Assembly (NCBI RefSeq): GCF_039962255.1
Contig: NZ_JAMPKY010000008.1
Coordinates: 269,419-333,418 of the forward strand
DNA length: 64,000 nt
Source: Leptolyngbya subtilissima AS-A7
GTDB lineage: Bacteria > Cyanobacteriota > Cyanobacteriia > Phormidesmidales > Phormidesmidaceae
Direction of reading: 5' to 3'
The notes beneath the pieces are model-generated. The model made no database searches. It was not told the DNA's origin and saw only the letters and a list, made by a program, of their open reading frames with translations. How positions within the stretch are numbered: position 1 is the first letter of the stretch; every line of letters starts with the position of its first letter. Below, piece after piece: positions 1 to 8,246 of the stretch. The translations under genes were made by a program, and so were the position numbers.

Positions 1-1
1 T

Positions 2-370
2 GCCGCCTGGGTCAAAGCACTGCGCGATCGCCGCCGCTGTCTGCGCCAGTCTCCTGCCGCCTGCAAGACGCTGTTTCAGCGTCGCACTGCCGCTATCAAT
101 GGTGAACTGCTACACCAGGGGCTAGAACAACTTTGGCTGCCGACCTTGGTGCTAGAGGCTGCCGCCGCTGACTCCGTGACCCACCAGCTCACCCATGCTT
201 GGCTGCGCCTACTGCCCGATCCGCAGTACCGCGAACTCACCGCCGTCGATACGCCCTTAGGCGTCGATGAGCAGGAGTTTGCGGCAGCGATCGATCAGCT
301 CAAGCTCCCCGATTTACCCTTTCAGGTGCGTAAGGTACCCCCCGCCCCGCCCCGGTCGACAGTGCCTTAG
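2..370 (+). CDS. C-terminal end of unknown protein (partial)
   Basis: The frame is open from the first complete codon and ends at TAG 368-370, giving the last 122 residues of a protein that begins before the window. The visible part is rich in Arg, Leu and Ala, looks helical and ends in a short Pro-rich tail. I recognise no family. Its last four bases overlap the end of the convergent hydrolase gene on the other strand, so the two genes share their termination region. The internal Met at 146 is not needed as a start because the frame continues upstream. Confidence 0.6.
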   Translation, partial: AAWVKALRDRRRCLRQSPAACKTLFQRRTAAINGELLHQGLEQLWLPTLVLEAAAADSVTHQLTHAWLRLLPDPQYRELTAVDTPLGVDEQEFAAAIDQLKLPDLPFQVRKVPPAPPRSTVP

Positions 371-1110
371 CTCTCCACGGGGCTAGTGGCCAACGTCGCC
401 ATCAGCAGTTGAGACAGTTCTTCGGCCCGATTGAGCACCATGAGATGGCCGCCACCGGGCACAACCACATCGGCACTGCGGTAGCCAAAGGGAAAGATGC
501 GATCGCTGCTGCCGTGAATGTGGACTAGATGCTCAGGCACCACCTGATTGCGCCAACCCACCACCTGATTGATAGCCCACTTGAGAAAACAGGGGTCAGT
601 ATCGACCAACACCTGCTTGAACAGGGAGCAGTCATCGCGGTTGTTGAGGCCAAATAGCCAGTTTAAAAGCCCGTGTACCACCCACAGCAACTGCTTAAAG
701 GGCACCACCAGCTGCACCGGCAGCCAGCGAAACACCTTGTAGTAGGCCGGAATCTGCGCCCCCGTAGTCGCGCTAGAAATCACAATCACCTGCTGCGGGC
801 GGCAGAGCTTCGCCATTTCAATCGCCATCAACCCACCAAAGGAAAGCCCCACAAAAATAGGGTTTTCTACCGTGACCTGGGTCAGCAACCGCTGGGCATA
901 CTGCTCGATGGACTCGTGGCGCTCGGGGCGCTGCCATAAAATATGCACCGGGCGATAGCCCTCTAGCTGCAAGCGCTGAAACACTCGCCAGTCGGCACCG
1001 AGACCGCTGATGAAGTAGATTTCGCGCTCGGCGATCGCAACGTTGCCCTCAGTTGCGATCGCCGGATCTTCAGTCTTGCCCTTAGAAGGGGATGTGGCGG
1101 TGCCAACCAT
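367..1110 (-). CDS. alpha/beta hydrolase fold protein
   Basis: A 247-residue protein with the layout of an alpha/beta hydrolase. An oxyanion-type segment (FISGLGADWRVF) lies near residue 33, the nucleophile elbow GLSFGG holds the likely catalytic Ser, HGSSDRIFPF supplies an Asp, and VPGGGHLMVL supplies the His near the C-terminus. The substrate cannot be told. It lies 7 bases downstream of the phasin-like gene on the same strand, and the upstream stop region provides an AAGG ribosome site, so the two are probably one operon. Its 3' end overlaps the convergent neighbour by 4 bases. Confidence 0.8.
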   Translation of the reverse strand: MVGTATSPSKGKTEDPAIATEGNVAIAEREIYFISGLGADWRVFQRLQLEGYRPVHILWQRPERHESIEQYAQRLLTQVTVENPIFVGLSFGGLMAIEMAKLCRPQQVIVISSATTGAQIPAYYKVFRWLPVQLVVPFKQLLWVVHGLLNWLFGLNNRDDCSLFKQVLVDTDPCFLKWAINQVVGWRNQVVPEHLVHIHGSSDRIFPFGYRSADVVVPGGGHLMVLNRAEELSQLLMATLATSPVES

Positions 1111-1117
1111 ACTTGCC

Positions 1118-1495
1118 TTAGCTCTTGAGCAACTCGATCTCGCGACGAATTGCCGCCAACTCTAGGGTCAGTGCCTCTAGGTCGCTCTGCACACCGGTGT
1201 CGACTACGGGGCTGGCCACGGTGGTAATCGTGGTCTCACCGGCGGCCGGACCAGAGCTGCCAAAGGGGTTAGGCATTTGGCTGAGCAACCCATCCACAAA
1301 CTGCCGGGCCTCGCGCTCGGTGATCTCGCCTTTAACCTCTAGCTCTTCGGTGAGACGGTTGACATCGCCGCCCAGGGCAGAAAATTTTTGGTTCGAAGTT
1401 TCGGGATCCTGTATGGCCTCAATTAACGATGCGGTGGCCCCGAGAGTAACGCGAATTCCCTTCTGCAGGGTTTGAGACAGGTCATCAGGGTTCAT
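1118..1495 (-). CDS. small helical phasin-like protein
   Basis: About 125 residues. I chose the ATG at 1495, preceded by AAGG at a usable distance, over an in-frame TTG at 1519 that would add 8 residues. The N-terminal two thirds look amphipathic and helical (GIRVTLGATASLIEAI; GEITEREARQFVDGLL), then comes a Gly/Thr/Ser linker and a final predicted coiled coil (LEALTLELAAIRREIELLK). This layout recalls cyanobacterial phasin-like, granule-associated proteins, but that is a resemblance and not a proven family. It is first in a probable operon with the alpha/beta hydrolase. Confidence 0.6.
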   Translation of the reverse strand: MNPDDLSQTLQKGIRVTLGATASLIEAIQDPETSNQKFSALGGDVNRLTEELEVKGEITEREARQFVDGLLSQMPNPFGSSGPAAGETTITTVASPVVDTGVQSDLEALTLELAAIRREIELLKS

Positions 1496-1674
1496 AGCTT
1501 GCTGCCTTAAAAACTTCAAATCAAGCGCTTGAGGGTCAAAGCGGACCGCGCCAAGCGCAACCAGTACCGCTTTGGCGGCCTTTGGCGCTCATATTCTATC
1601 GCGCCCCTCCCGTCAGATGTAGCATCTCAGGCTACTATCCCACCTGAGGTAGAGGGAGGCGATCTATGGCCCCC

Positions 1675-2013
1675 TTAGCCCAGGTAGGTGATGACGTCGT
1701 CGTAAATCTGCGACAGCTCGGCCTCAGTAGTGACGCGAATGCGATCGTCCCGCAGGGTCAATAGCACCTTAGCCGCAAAGGGGCTAGGCCAAATATTAGG
1801 ATTGCAAAACACCTCCAGAAACACCTCACCGCTGTGGCGATACTCCATCGGCGACTGGGGAGTCCGACGACCGGTCTCTCCACCTTGGGCAGCGGCGCTT
1901 TTCAGCGTGGTCATCAGCTCGTCTAGGGAGGCCTTGAGAGACTGGGCCGCTTCGACCGAAAAGGTAAAGCGAACAGATCCCTGGGGTAGGTTGAGGGTGA
2001 GGGGGGCGCTCAT
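1675..2013 (-). CDS. conserved hypothetical protein
   Basis: A 112-residue protein if it starts at the ATG at 2013; an in-frame ATG at 2091 would add 26 residues of unlikely composition. No clear ribosome site decides between them. It begins with a beta-like stretch (LTLNLPQGSVRFTF), then a helix (AAQSLKASLDELMTTLK), a Gly/Arg linker and a second alpha/beta part ending in YDDVITYLG. There is no signal peptide and no membrane segment. Family not recognised. Confidence 0.5.
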   Translation of the reverse strand: MSAPLTLNLPQGSVRFTFSVEAAQSLKASLDELMTTLKSAAAQGGETGRRTPQSPMEYRHSGEVFLEVFCNPNIWPSPFAAKVLLTLRDDRIRVTTEAELSQIYDDVITYLG

Positions 2014-2091
2014 GGGTGCAGTACTCGTTGCGATCGGTAAATAAATATGGCCGTCGATTTGGCTTTGCCCCTGAGGCCAAAAACGCTTCAT

Positions 2092-2528
2092 TCAGTGGAA
2101 GTTAGTCCAGCCAAACGGCAAGGCCACCCCATTGTGTCACCTGGCGGCCAGAGTTGGGCACCCAAAGCGGCGATCGCCCCCACTCCATCACCCCTTTCGC
2201 CCAGCATCGCCCTGGGTCTCTATCGTCAAACATAACGATAAGTTACGTTATATATCCTGCTGTGGCACAACGCTGGTTTGTATATAGCCACCTAGAGCGA
2301 GAGTTAAATCCCAAAGAAAACCCTAAAGCTTTGCCAAATCAAGGGTTGACCTCTCTAAAGTGGTAAGCAACGACCCAGGTACGAGGACTAAAGTGTGTAT
2401 TTAGTTCTGTAATCCTCCACCTGAGTGTTTACTCCTACAGGTCTTCGACCGGAGCAGCTTGGGAGCAACACCCAAAACCGCCGTCCGAAGCCCGCCCCCA
2501 GATCGCATTGCTCACCGCTGGAGATGGC
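2092..2528 (+). other. intergenic region upstream of ctaA
   Basis: This is the divergent spacer between the hypothetical gene and ctaA. It holds one AT-rich stretch near 2235-2265 (ACGTTATATATCC) that could contain the promoter for ctaA, and no convincing gene. Open frames here are short and of atypical composition. Confidence 0.4.
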
Positions 2529-3536
2529 ATGGCCGCAAATTTCCCCTCACTTTTATCTCCGGCTACAGCCCGTGAAGCGCTGTGGCCCAACGCTAACGCT
2601 GCCCCCACCCCGGTCGATCGCATTCGTCGACTGGTCTGGAAGATTGCCGTGGCCACCCTCGCCCTGATGGCCGTAGGCAGCGCCACTCGAGTGATGAATG
2701 CAGGTTTGGCCTGCCCCGACTGGCCCCTGTGCTACGGCCAATTGGTGCCCCAGCAGCAGATGAACCTCCAGGTATTTTTAGAGTGGTTCCACCGGCTCGA
2801 TGCCGCCCTAATTGGTCTCAGCACCCTGTGGCTGGTTGCTCTCAGCCTATGGTATCGGCGGCAGGTACCCGGCTGGCTGCCCTGGGCAGCGGTGGGCGCA
2901 CTAGCGCTCATTGGCATGCAGGGAGCGCTCGGAGGCCTGACGGTAACCCAGCTGCTGCGCTTCGACATTGTCACCGCCCACCTAGGTACGGCGCTGCTAT
3001 TCTTTAGCGCCATGCTCGTCATTGCCTGCTGTCTGCTGCCCTATCGCAGCACTGGCACGGTGGGCCGTCTGCCCTGGCTGGGCTTAGCAACGCTGGCCGT
3101 GGTGTATACCCAATGTTTGTTGGGGGGCTTGGTGGGGTCACGCTGGGCCGCTCACCAGTGCCTGGGGCTCAAGGAGCTGTGCCAGGTGATGAATAGCCAT
3201 CTGCTAGGCATTTTGCCCACCACTGCTATGGTGCTGGCGCTCACCTGGACGGTGTGGCGGACCCCTGCGCTTACCTATCCCCTGCGGCGATTGGGCAGCT
3301 TGGTTAGCATGCTGCTGGTGCTTCAACTCGTCATGGGAATTGCTACTTTTCGGCTCCGGCTGCAGATCGAACCTTTGACCGTAGCCCACCACACCCTGGG
3401 GGCAGCGCTGGTCGGCACCCTGGTGTGCTTCACCGTGCTGGCCTGGCGCGATCGCCTCGACCCTATCCCCAGTGAGCCTCGCTTCGGCGCTGACGATACA
3501 CTGCTAGCCTCTACGCCTTCTGCTGTCGAGGCATAA
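2529..3536 (+). CDS. ctaA: heme A synthase, COX15/CtaA family
   Basis: A 335-residue polytopic membrane protein that would oxidise the C8 methyl of heme O to make heme A for aa3-type cytochrome oxidase. Features seen: about eight hydrophobic helices, the ACPDWPLCYGQ loop with a Cys pair, and conserved His positions in EWFHRLDA, TAHLGTALLF, NSHLLG and AHHTLGAALVG that fit heme ligands. I start at ATG 2529, which has GGAG at 2519-2522; an in-frame TTG at 2508 is less likely. The gene precedes ctaB by 90 bases, the usual cyanobacterial order. The oxidase subunit genes are not in the window. Confidence 0.93.
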   Translation: MAANFPSLLSPATAREALWPNANAAPTPVDRIRRLVWKIAVATLALMAVGSATRVMNAGLACPDWPLCYGQLVPQQQMNLQVFLEWFHRLDAALIGLSTLWLVALSLWYRRQVPGWLPWAAVGALALIGMQGALGGLTVTQLLRFDIVTAHLGTALLFFSAMLVIACCLLPYRSTGTVGRLPWLGLATLAVVYTQCLLGGLVGSRWAAHQCLGLKELCQVMNSHLLGILPTTAMVLALTWTVWRTPALTYPLRRLGSLVSMLLVLQLVMGIATFRLRLQIEPLTVAHHTLGAALVGTLVCFTVLAWRDRLDPIPSEPRFGADDTLLASTPSAVEA

Positions 3537-3626
3537 CAGCGCTTTCTATTACAAGAGTTTTCATCCACTCCTCTAGGCGTATTTAGCTGTCAACTACGGT
3601 TTTTAGAACCATTTAGGACTTTTTGC

Positions 3627-4607
3627 ATGAATCAGACCACCACATGGAATGCCCCCACTCGGCACCACGAGACCTTTAAGGCCGTTGTGCAGAGCTATGT
3701 GCAGCTTACCAAACCCCGCATTATTCCCCTGCTGCTGATTGAGACAGCGGCGGCCATGTGGGTGGCGAGCCAGGGCGAGATCGACCCGGTGCTGCTGATG
3801 GTAACTCTGCTGAGCGGCACCCTGGCAGCAGCTTCGGCTCAGACCATCAACTGCGTCTACGATCGCGACATTGATTTCGATATGGAGCGCACCCGTCACC
3901 GTCCCATTCCCTCCGGGCGCATTCAGGTGCGCGACGCGCTAGTGTTTGCTGGGGTGCTGGCAGCCCTGTCTTTTGGCCTCCAAGCCTGGGTAGCCAACCT
4001 GCTCAGCGCCGGGCTGGCCATGCTGGGCATTGTTATCTACGTAGGAGTCTACACCCTATGGCTGAAGCGGTCTTCGCCTCAAAACATCGTGATCGGCGGT
4101 GCCGCTGGAGCGATTCCGCCCCTGGTAGGCTGGGCTGCAGTGACGGGCGATCTACCCCTGGCCGCATGGTTGTTCTTTGCGATCGTGTTCATCTGGACAC
4201 CGCCCCACTTTTGGGGGCTGGCCATGCTAATTCAAGATGAATACGCCAAGGTCAACGTGCCCATGATGCCGGTGATCGCAGGCGACGAGGCCACAGCGCA
4301 GCAGATCTGGTACTACACCCTGGTGTTGGTGCCCCTGACGCTGATGATGACGTTTCCCCTGGGAGCAACCGGCGCAGTGTATGCGGCGATCGCCCTAATG
4401 CTGGGAGGTATGTTTATTCAACGAGCCTGGGCATTGCTGCAAGCGCCGAGCGATCGCGACCTGGCTAAGGGACTGTTCAAGTTCTCGATTCTCTACATGA
4501 TGCTGCTATCGGCCGGCATGGTGGTCGATAGCTGGCCCGTGACTCGTGCCCTGGTGGCCAGCGTATTGGGTCATCTAAAGCCGTTGGTGAGCATGCTGCC
4601 GTTTTAA
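3627..4607 (+). CDS. ctaB: protoheme IX farnesyltransferase (heme O synthase)
   Basis: A 326-residue UbiA-type prenyltransferase that transfers farnesyl to protoheme, the step before CtaA. The diagnostic aspartate-rich motif [15 protein letters not shown] is present near residue 80 and is followed by RHRPIPSG. Nine or so membrane helices follow, with the second polar loop [16 protein letters not shown]. An AGGA precedes the ATG. It lies directly downstream of ctaA and is probably co-transcribed with it. The length is normal for the family. Confidence 0.95.
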   Translation: MNQTTTWNAPTRHHETFKAVVQSYVQLTKPRIIPLLLIETAAAMWVASQGEIDPVLLMVTLLSGTLAAASAQTINCVYDRDIDFDMERTRHRPIPSGRIQVRDALVFAGVLAALSFGLQAWVANLLSAGLAMLGIVIYVGVYTLWLKRSSPQNIVIGGAAGAIPPLVGWAAVTGDLPLAAWLFFAIVFIWTPPHFWGLAMLIQDEYAKVNVPMMPVIAGDEATAQQIWYYTLVLVPLTLMMTFPLGATGAVYAAIALMLGGMFIQRAWALLQAPSDRDLAKGLFKFSILYMMLLSAGMVVDSWPVTRALVASVLGHLKPLVSMLPF

Positions 4608-4848
4608 GTTGAAATGGTGGGACATCCGTGCATTTCTTTAGGCAGGTCTAGTAAACGCGGCAGCTGCCCCATGGACACAATATGTCGTTGCGGTAGACCC
4701 TCCGTAGTGTGAAGGTTGTATGGGTAGGTGGGCTACTCGGTGAAATCCAAAATTCCCGATTTAGAAAAAAATCCTGCCCCCCTTCGCCCAAAGGAGTTCT
4801 GTAGAATAACCAGTGTAGGAACCAATACGTTTGGGGTTAGCTCTACAG

Positions 4849-5874
4849 ATGGCCGCGGCGGTAACAATTCAAAACTTGAAGAAGTCCTACGGGGCGGTAG
4901 AGGCAGTGCGCGATGTGTCGCTCACCATTGAGTCTGGCGAAATTTTTGGCCTGCTGGGACCCAACGGAGCGGGCAAAACCACCACTATTCGCTGCCTCTG
5001 CACCCTGACCACCCCAGACAGCGGCACGCTTGAAGTCATGGGGGTTTCGGTAGTCGAGCAGCCTCGGCTGGTGCGCCAACATCTTGGCTACATCGCCCAG
5101 GAGGTTGCCCTTGACAAGGTGCTTACCGGACGCGAGCTGTTACGGCTTCAAGCCGATATTTACCACATGCCTAAGAGTGTGTCTGGTCCTCGCATCGACC
5201 AGATGATCAACCTGCTAGAGCTGGGTGACTGGGCCGACAAAAAGACCGGCAACTATTCTGGGGGCTTGAGAAAGCGCCTAGATTTGGCTTTAGGGCTGCT
5301 GCATCAGCCCGATCTGCTGGTGCTTGACGAGCCCACAGTTGGCCTTGACATTGAGACGCGATCGGCGGTGTGGAGTTTTTTGCGGCAGCTGCGGGCGGCA
5401 GGCACCACAATTTTAATCACCAGCCACTACCTTGAAGAAGTTGATGCCCTGGCTGACCGAGTGGCGATTATTGACCGAGGCCGAGTGATTTCGGCCGGCA
5501 CCCCCAGCGAACTGAAGGATAAGATTGGGGGAGATCGCATCACCCTGCGCATTCGCGAATTCACCTCCGATACAGAGGCCGCTGATGCCCGCACGATGCT
5601 AGCTGAGCTGCCCTTTGTGCGCGAGGTGATCGTCAACTCGGCCCAGGGCAACTCTCTCAACTTAGTAGTTGACCGTCAGCCAGACGTGCTGTTGACGGTG
5701 CAGCAGGCGCTCAAGGCCGCCGATCTGCCTGTGTTTGGCATTGCCCAATCGCGCCCTAGCCTTGACGATGTGTATTTGGCTGCCACAGGCCGCACCTTGA
5801 TGGATGCGGAGCTGGCCGCTGTGGGTCAGCGCGACCTTAAGAAAGAAAAGAAACAGGCTATGAAGGGACGCTAG
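4849..5874 (+). CDS. ABC transporter ATP-binding protein, DrrA type
   Basis: A 341-residue ATPase subunit of an ABC-2 exporter. Walker A is GPNGAGKTTT near residue 36, the signature is YSGGLRKRL, Walker B is LLVLDEPTVGLD, and the switch His is in ITSHYLEE. A C-terminal domain of about 110 residues follows, as in daunorubicin-resistance-type (DrrA) ATPases. ATG 4849 is preferred over an in-frame TTG at 4831. Its partner permease begins 9 bases after its stop. This pair is often found behind ctaA-ctaB in cyanobacteria, but the substrate is unknown. Confidence 0.88.
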   Translation: MAAAVTIQNLKKSYGAVEAVRDVSLTIESGEIFGLLGPNGAGKTTTIRCLCTLTTPDSGTLEVMGVSVVEQPRLVRQHLGYIAQEVALDKVLTGRELLRLQADIYHMPKSVSGPRIDQMINLLELGDWADKKTGNYSGGLRKRLDLALGLLHQPDLLVLDEPTVGLDIETRSAVWSFLRQLRAAGTTILITSHYLEEVDALADRVAIIDRGRVISAGTPSELKDKIGGDRITLRIREFTSDTEAADARTMLAELPFVREVIVNSAQGNSLNLVVDRQPDVLLTVQQALKAADLPVFGIAQSRPSLDDVYLAATGRTLMDAELAAVGQRDLKKEKKQAMKGR

Positions 5875-5883
5875 GATAACACC

Positions 5884-6801
5884 ATGAGCACCACTATTCC
5901 CACCCCATCCCCAATTCGCGAGGCTGCCCCCAGCCTTGAAAACTCAGACCTTAAAGCCTGGAAGGCTGACCTGATCAAATCCCAAGGGCTGGTCTCTGGG
6001 GCCTTTGTGCAAGAGACCCTAGCCATGACCCAGCGACTGTTCATTCAGCTTCAGCGTCGCCCGACTACCCTAGTGGCTGGCGTAATTCAGCCGCTGATTT
6101 GGCTAGTGCTGTTTGGGGCGCTGTTTCAGAACGTACCGGCTGGGTTGTTTGGCGAAAGTCGCAACTACGGCCAGTTCCTGGGGGCAGGCATCATTGTGTT
6201 CACGGCCTTTGGGGGTGCGCTCAACGCTGGGCTACCAGTGATGTTTGACCGCGAGTTTGGCTTTTTGAACCGGTTTTTGGTGGCACCCTTAGCCTCGCGC
6301 TACTCCATTGTGGTGGCGTCGGCGCTGTTTATCGCCGCGCTGAGCCTGATACAAACGGCGGCGATTTTGGCCCTGAGCGCTGTGCTCGGTGCCGGGTTAC
6401 CTAGCCTGCCGGGGCTACTGCTAGTGCTATTTATTGTCATGGCGCTGGTGCTGGGTGTGACGGCCCTTAGCCTAGGGTTGACCTTTGCGCTACCCGGCCA
6501 CATTGAGCTGATTGGGGTGATCTTTGTAACCAACCTGCCCCTACTATTTTCAAGTACGGCTCTGGTACCGCTAGATTTTATGCCCCAGTGGCTCCAGGTG
6601 GTGGCTAGCTTAAACCCACTCACCTATGCCATTGAGCCTATTCGCTATGTCTACCTGCACCCAGTGTGGGGCTTGGGTGACACAGTGCTGCAAACGCCGT
6701 TTGCGGCAGTTTCGCTAGGGGCTTGTTTGGCAGTTTTAGTGGTTTTCTGTGGTCTGTCGCTAGGGCTAATTCAGCCCCTGCTGCGCCGCCGGATTGCCTA
6801 G
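5884..6801 (+). CDS. ABC-2 type permease, DrrB type
   Basis: A 305-residue membrane subunit. A charged N-terminal stretch of about 55 residues is followed by six hydrophobic segments. The ABC-2 hallmark FLNRFLVAPLASRYSIV lies between helices 2 and 3, and the LNPLTYAIEPIRY segment near residue 245 is typical of the DrrB/NodJ group. AGGA overlaps the end of the ATPase gene and precedes the ATG, so the two are tightly coupled. Likely role: export of a lipid or polyketide-like molecule, inferred from family only. Confidence 0.87.
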   Translation: MSTTIPTPSPIREAAPSLENSDLKAWKADLIKSQGLVSGAFVQETLAMTQRLFIQLQRRPTTLVAGVIQPLIWLVLFGALFQNVPAGLFGESRNYGQFLGAGIIVFTAFGGALNAGLPVMFDREFGFLNRFLVAPLASRYSIVVASALFIAALSLIQTAAILALSAVLGAGLPSLPGLLLVLFIVMALVLGVTALSLGLTFALPGHIELIGVIFVTNLPLLFSSTALVPLDFMPQWLQVVASLNPLTYAIEPIRYVYLHPVWGLGDTVLQTPFAAVSLGACLAVLVVFCGLSLGLIQPLLRRRIA

Positions 6802-6943
6802 CGACCAGCTCTACTCCACCAGTTACAGAGCTGGTCTGGTAGGGGTCGGCAGCTGGCGAGTTAGCCGCTACAATGGCAAGCGTAGGCAGCACAGTTTTTC
6901 TGTGCCCAAAGTCTTAGTTGTTATGGTGTCAAGGAGTGCTCCT

Positions 6944-7330
6944 ATGGCTTACCCAAATTTTCTCTCTAGACCGGTAGCAGCTGCGATCGCAGCTGCCAGC
7001 CTGTTAGTTCTGGCTCCGGCAGCCTTGGCCCAATCTACGGCTACTGACCCAAGCCGCACTCCGCGCGTCGATACCAATGAAGGCTTTGGCGACAGCGATG
7101 CCAACGACGGCATTTTTGGCGAAAGCAGCAGCCCTTTTGATCTGATTCACCGGGCGGTGCTGATGAATGACCGTAGCTCTACCGACTTTAGCCGTCAGCA
7201 TCGGGGCCGTATCAGCGACGAGGCACTTAATTTCCGCACCCTCCAGCAAGATGCCCTGCGCCGTCAGCAGTCCCAGCCTGTGCAGACTGAGGCGACTGAG
7301 GTCATTGCTCCTGAAACTGGAGAAGAGTAG
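6944..7330 (+). CDS. small secreted protein of unknown function
   Basis: A 128-residue protein. The start at 6944 is set by a perfect AAGGAG at 6931-6936; the same frame is open further upstream into the permease gene but has no ribosome site. A signal peptide is clear: short charged N-region, hydrophobic core AAAIAAASLLVLAPAALA, cleavage after AxA near residue 27. The mature part is hydrophilic and acidic, rich in Asp, Ser and Gln, without Cys. No family is recognised. A strong terminator follows at 7399. Confidence 0.7.
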   Translation: MAYPNFLSRPVAAAIAAASLLVLAPAALAQSTATDPSRTPRVDTNEGFGDSDANDGIFGESSSPFDLIHRAVLMNDRSSTDFSRQHRGRISDEALNFRTLQQDALRRQQSQPVQTEATEVIAPETGEE

Positions 7331-7398
7331 GCCATTGTTTCCAAAGCAGAAGGCAGACGGCTGTCTGTTCTGGTAAAGGAACACAATCCAAAATCACG

Positions 7399-7435
7399 AA
7401 ACATGGCCGCTAAACGTTTAGTGGCCATGTTTTTT
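7399..7435 (+). terminator. rho-independent terminator
   Basis: A near-perfect inverted repeat (AACATGGCC-G-CTAAAC / GTTTAG-T-GGCCATGTT) is followed by six T residues at 7430-7435. It ends transcription of the small secreted-protein gene. A TTTT on the other strand means it may also help end the convergent GUN4 gene. Confidence 0.85.
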
Positions 7436-7523
7436 GAACGGCTGCTTCGAGCAACTGCCTGAAAGACGGCATAAATGTGCCTAAACCCCACGTTTTCCAA
7501 GCTTCTAACCTGTTTGTAGACCG

Positions 7524-8117
7524 CTATAGCTGGCAGGTAAACAGACGGCTGAGAAAGTAGTTGACCATTTTGGCTCCATAGGGAGAATTCCACCAGACGA
7601 TGGGATAACAGCCTACGGGATCATCTAGATCGTGGCGGGCCTGGTCAATTGTTTTCCACTGGTCATCTTGCCGCCAGCCCACCTGTTCGCCTAAGCGGTT
7701 GAGAATGGCTGTGTCTTGAATCAGCGCTGATTCAAGGGTGCCGCCTACGGATTGGTAAATCTGGAGCTGCACACTAAAGCCGAAGCGGCCGCCCGTGTAG
7801 GTAGTCCACAGGCGATCTACTACCCGCAGTACGCTGCACGAAAACAGGCGCACGGCGTCGGGAGTTAGGTCTTCGCGATCAGGGGTGCCGGCCTCCTGCA
7901 AAATTACCCGCACGGTTTCTTCGTCAGCCTCTCTTAGCTTGCCAGTTTTAAGCAGCCGCTGAAGTGGTTGATAGCGTTCAACATCGGTTACCAGGGTTAG
8001 CGCATCTTCCATGCGAGCGATGCGCTCCGTTATCCCCTGCTGAATGAAGCCTTCTACCCTGGCCTCTAGCGCCTCTATGCGAGCAGCCAGTTCAGCTTGC
8101 GACCCTTCTTCATCCAT
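7524..8117 (-). CDS. GUN4-domain protein with N-terminal coiled coil
   Basis: A 197-residue protein. Residues 1-45 form a predicted coiled coil (RIEALEARVEGF). The rest is a GUN4 domain: LQRLLKTGKLREADEETVRV, then the hallmark GGRFGFSVQLQIYQSVGG, then LDDPVGCYPIVWWN. GUN4 domains bind porphyrins. The true GUN4 activates Mg-chelatase, whereas cyanobacteria also carry several GUN4-domain paralogues with unknown roles. No chlorophyll-synthesis gene is adjacent, so I call the domain and not the chelatase cofactor. Confidence 0.85.
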   Translation of the reverse strand: MDEEGSQAELAARIEALEARVEGFIQQGITERIARMEDALTLVTDVERYQPLQRLLKTGKLREADEETVRVILQEAGTPDREDLTPDAVRLFSCSVLRVVDRLWTTYTGGRFGFSVQLQIYQSVGGTLESALIQDTAILNRLGEQVGWRQDDQWKTIDQARHDLDDPVGCYPIVWWNSPYGAKMVNYFLSRLFTCQL

Positions 8118-8246
8118 ATCGACTCCTTAAGTATTGAGAGCCAGAACCATGCCCTGAGGCGGTTCCTTGGTCATCCGATGCCAAACGAAGTTGGTCAACG
8201 CTACAAATTCTAGTATTACCTAGTCGCAATAATTGCGATCGCAGCC

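Noticed and set aside
6794..6943. N-terminal extension of the small secreted protein into the permease gene
   Set aside because: A perfect AAGGAG and a signal peptide place the start at 6944.
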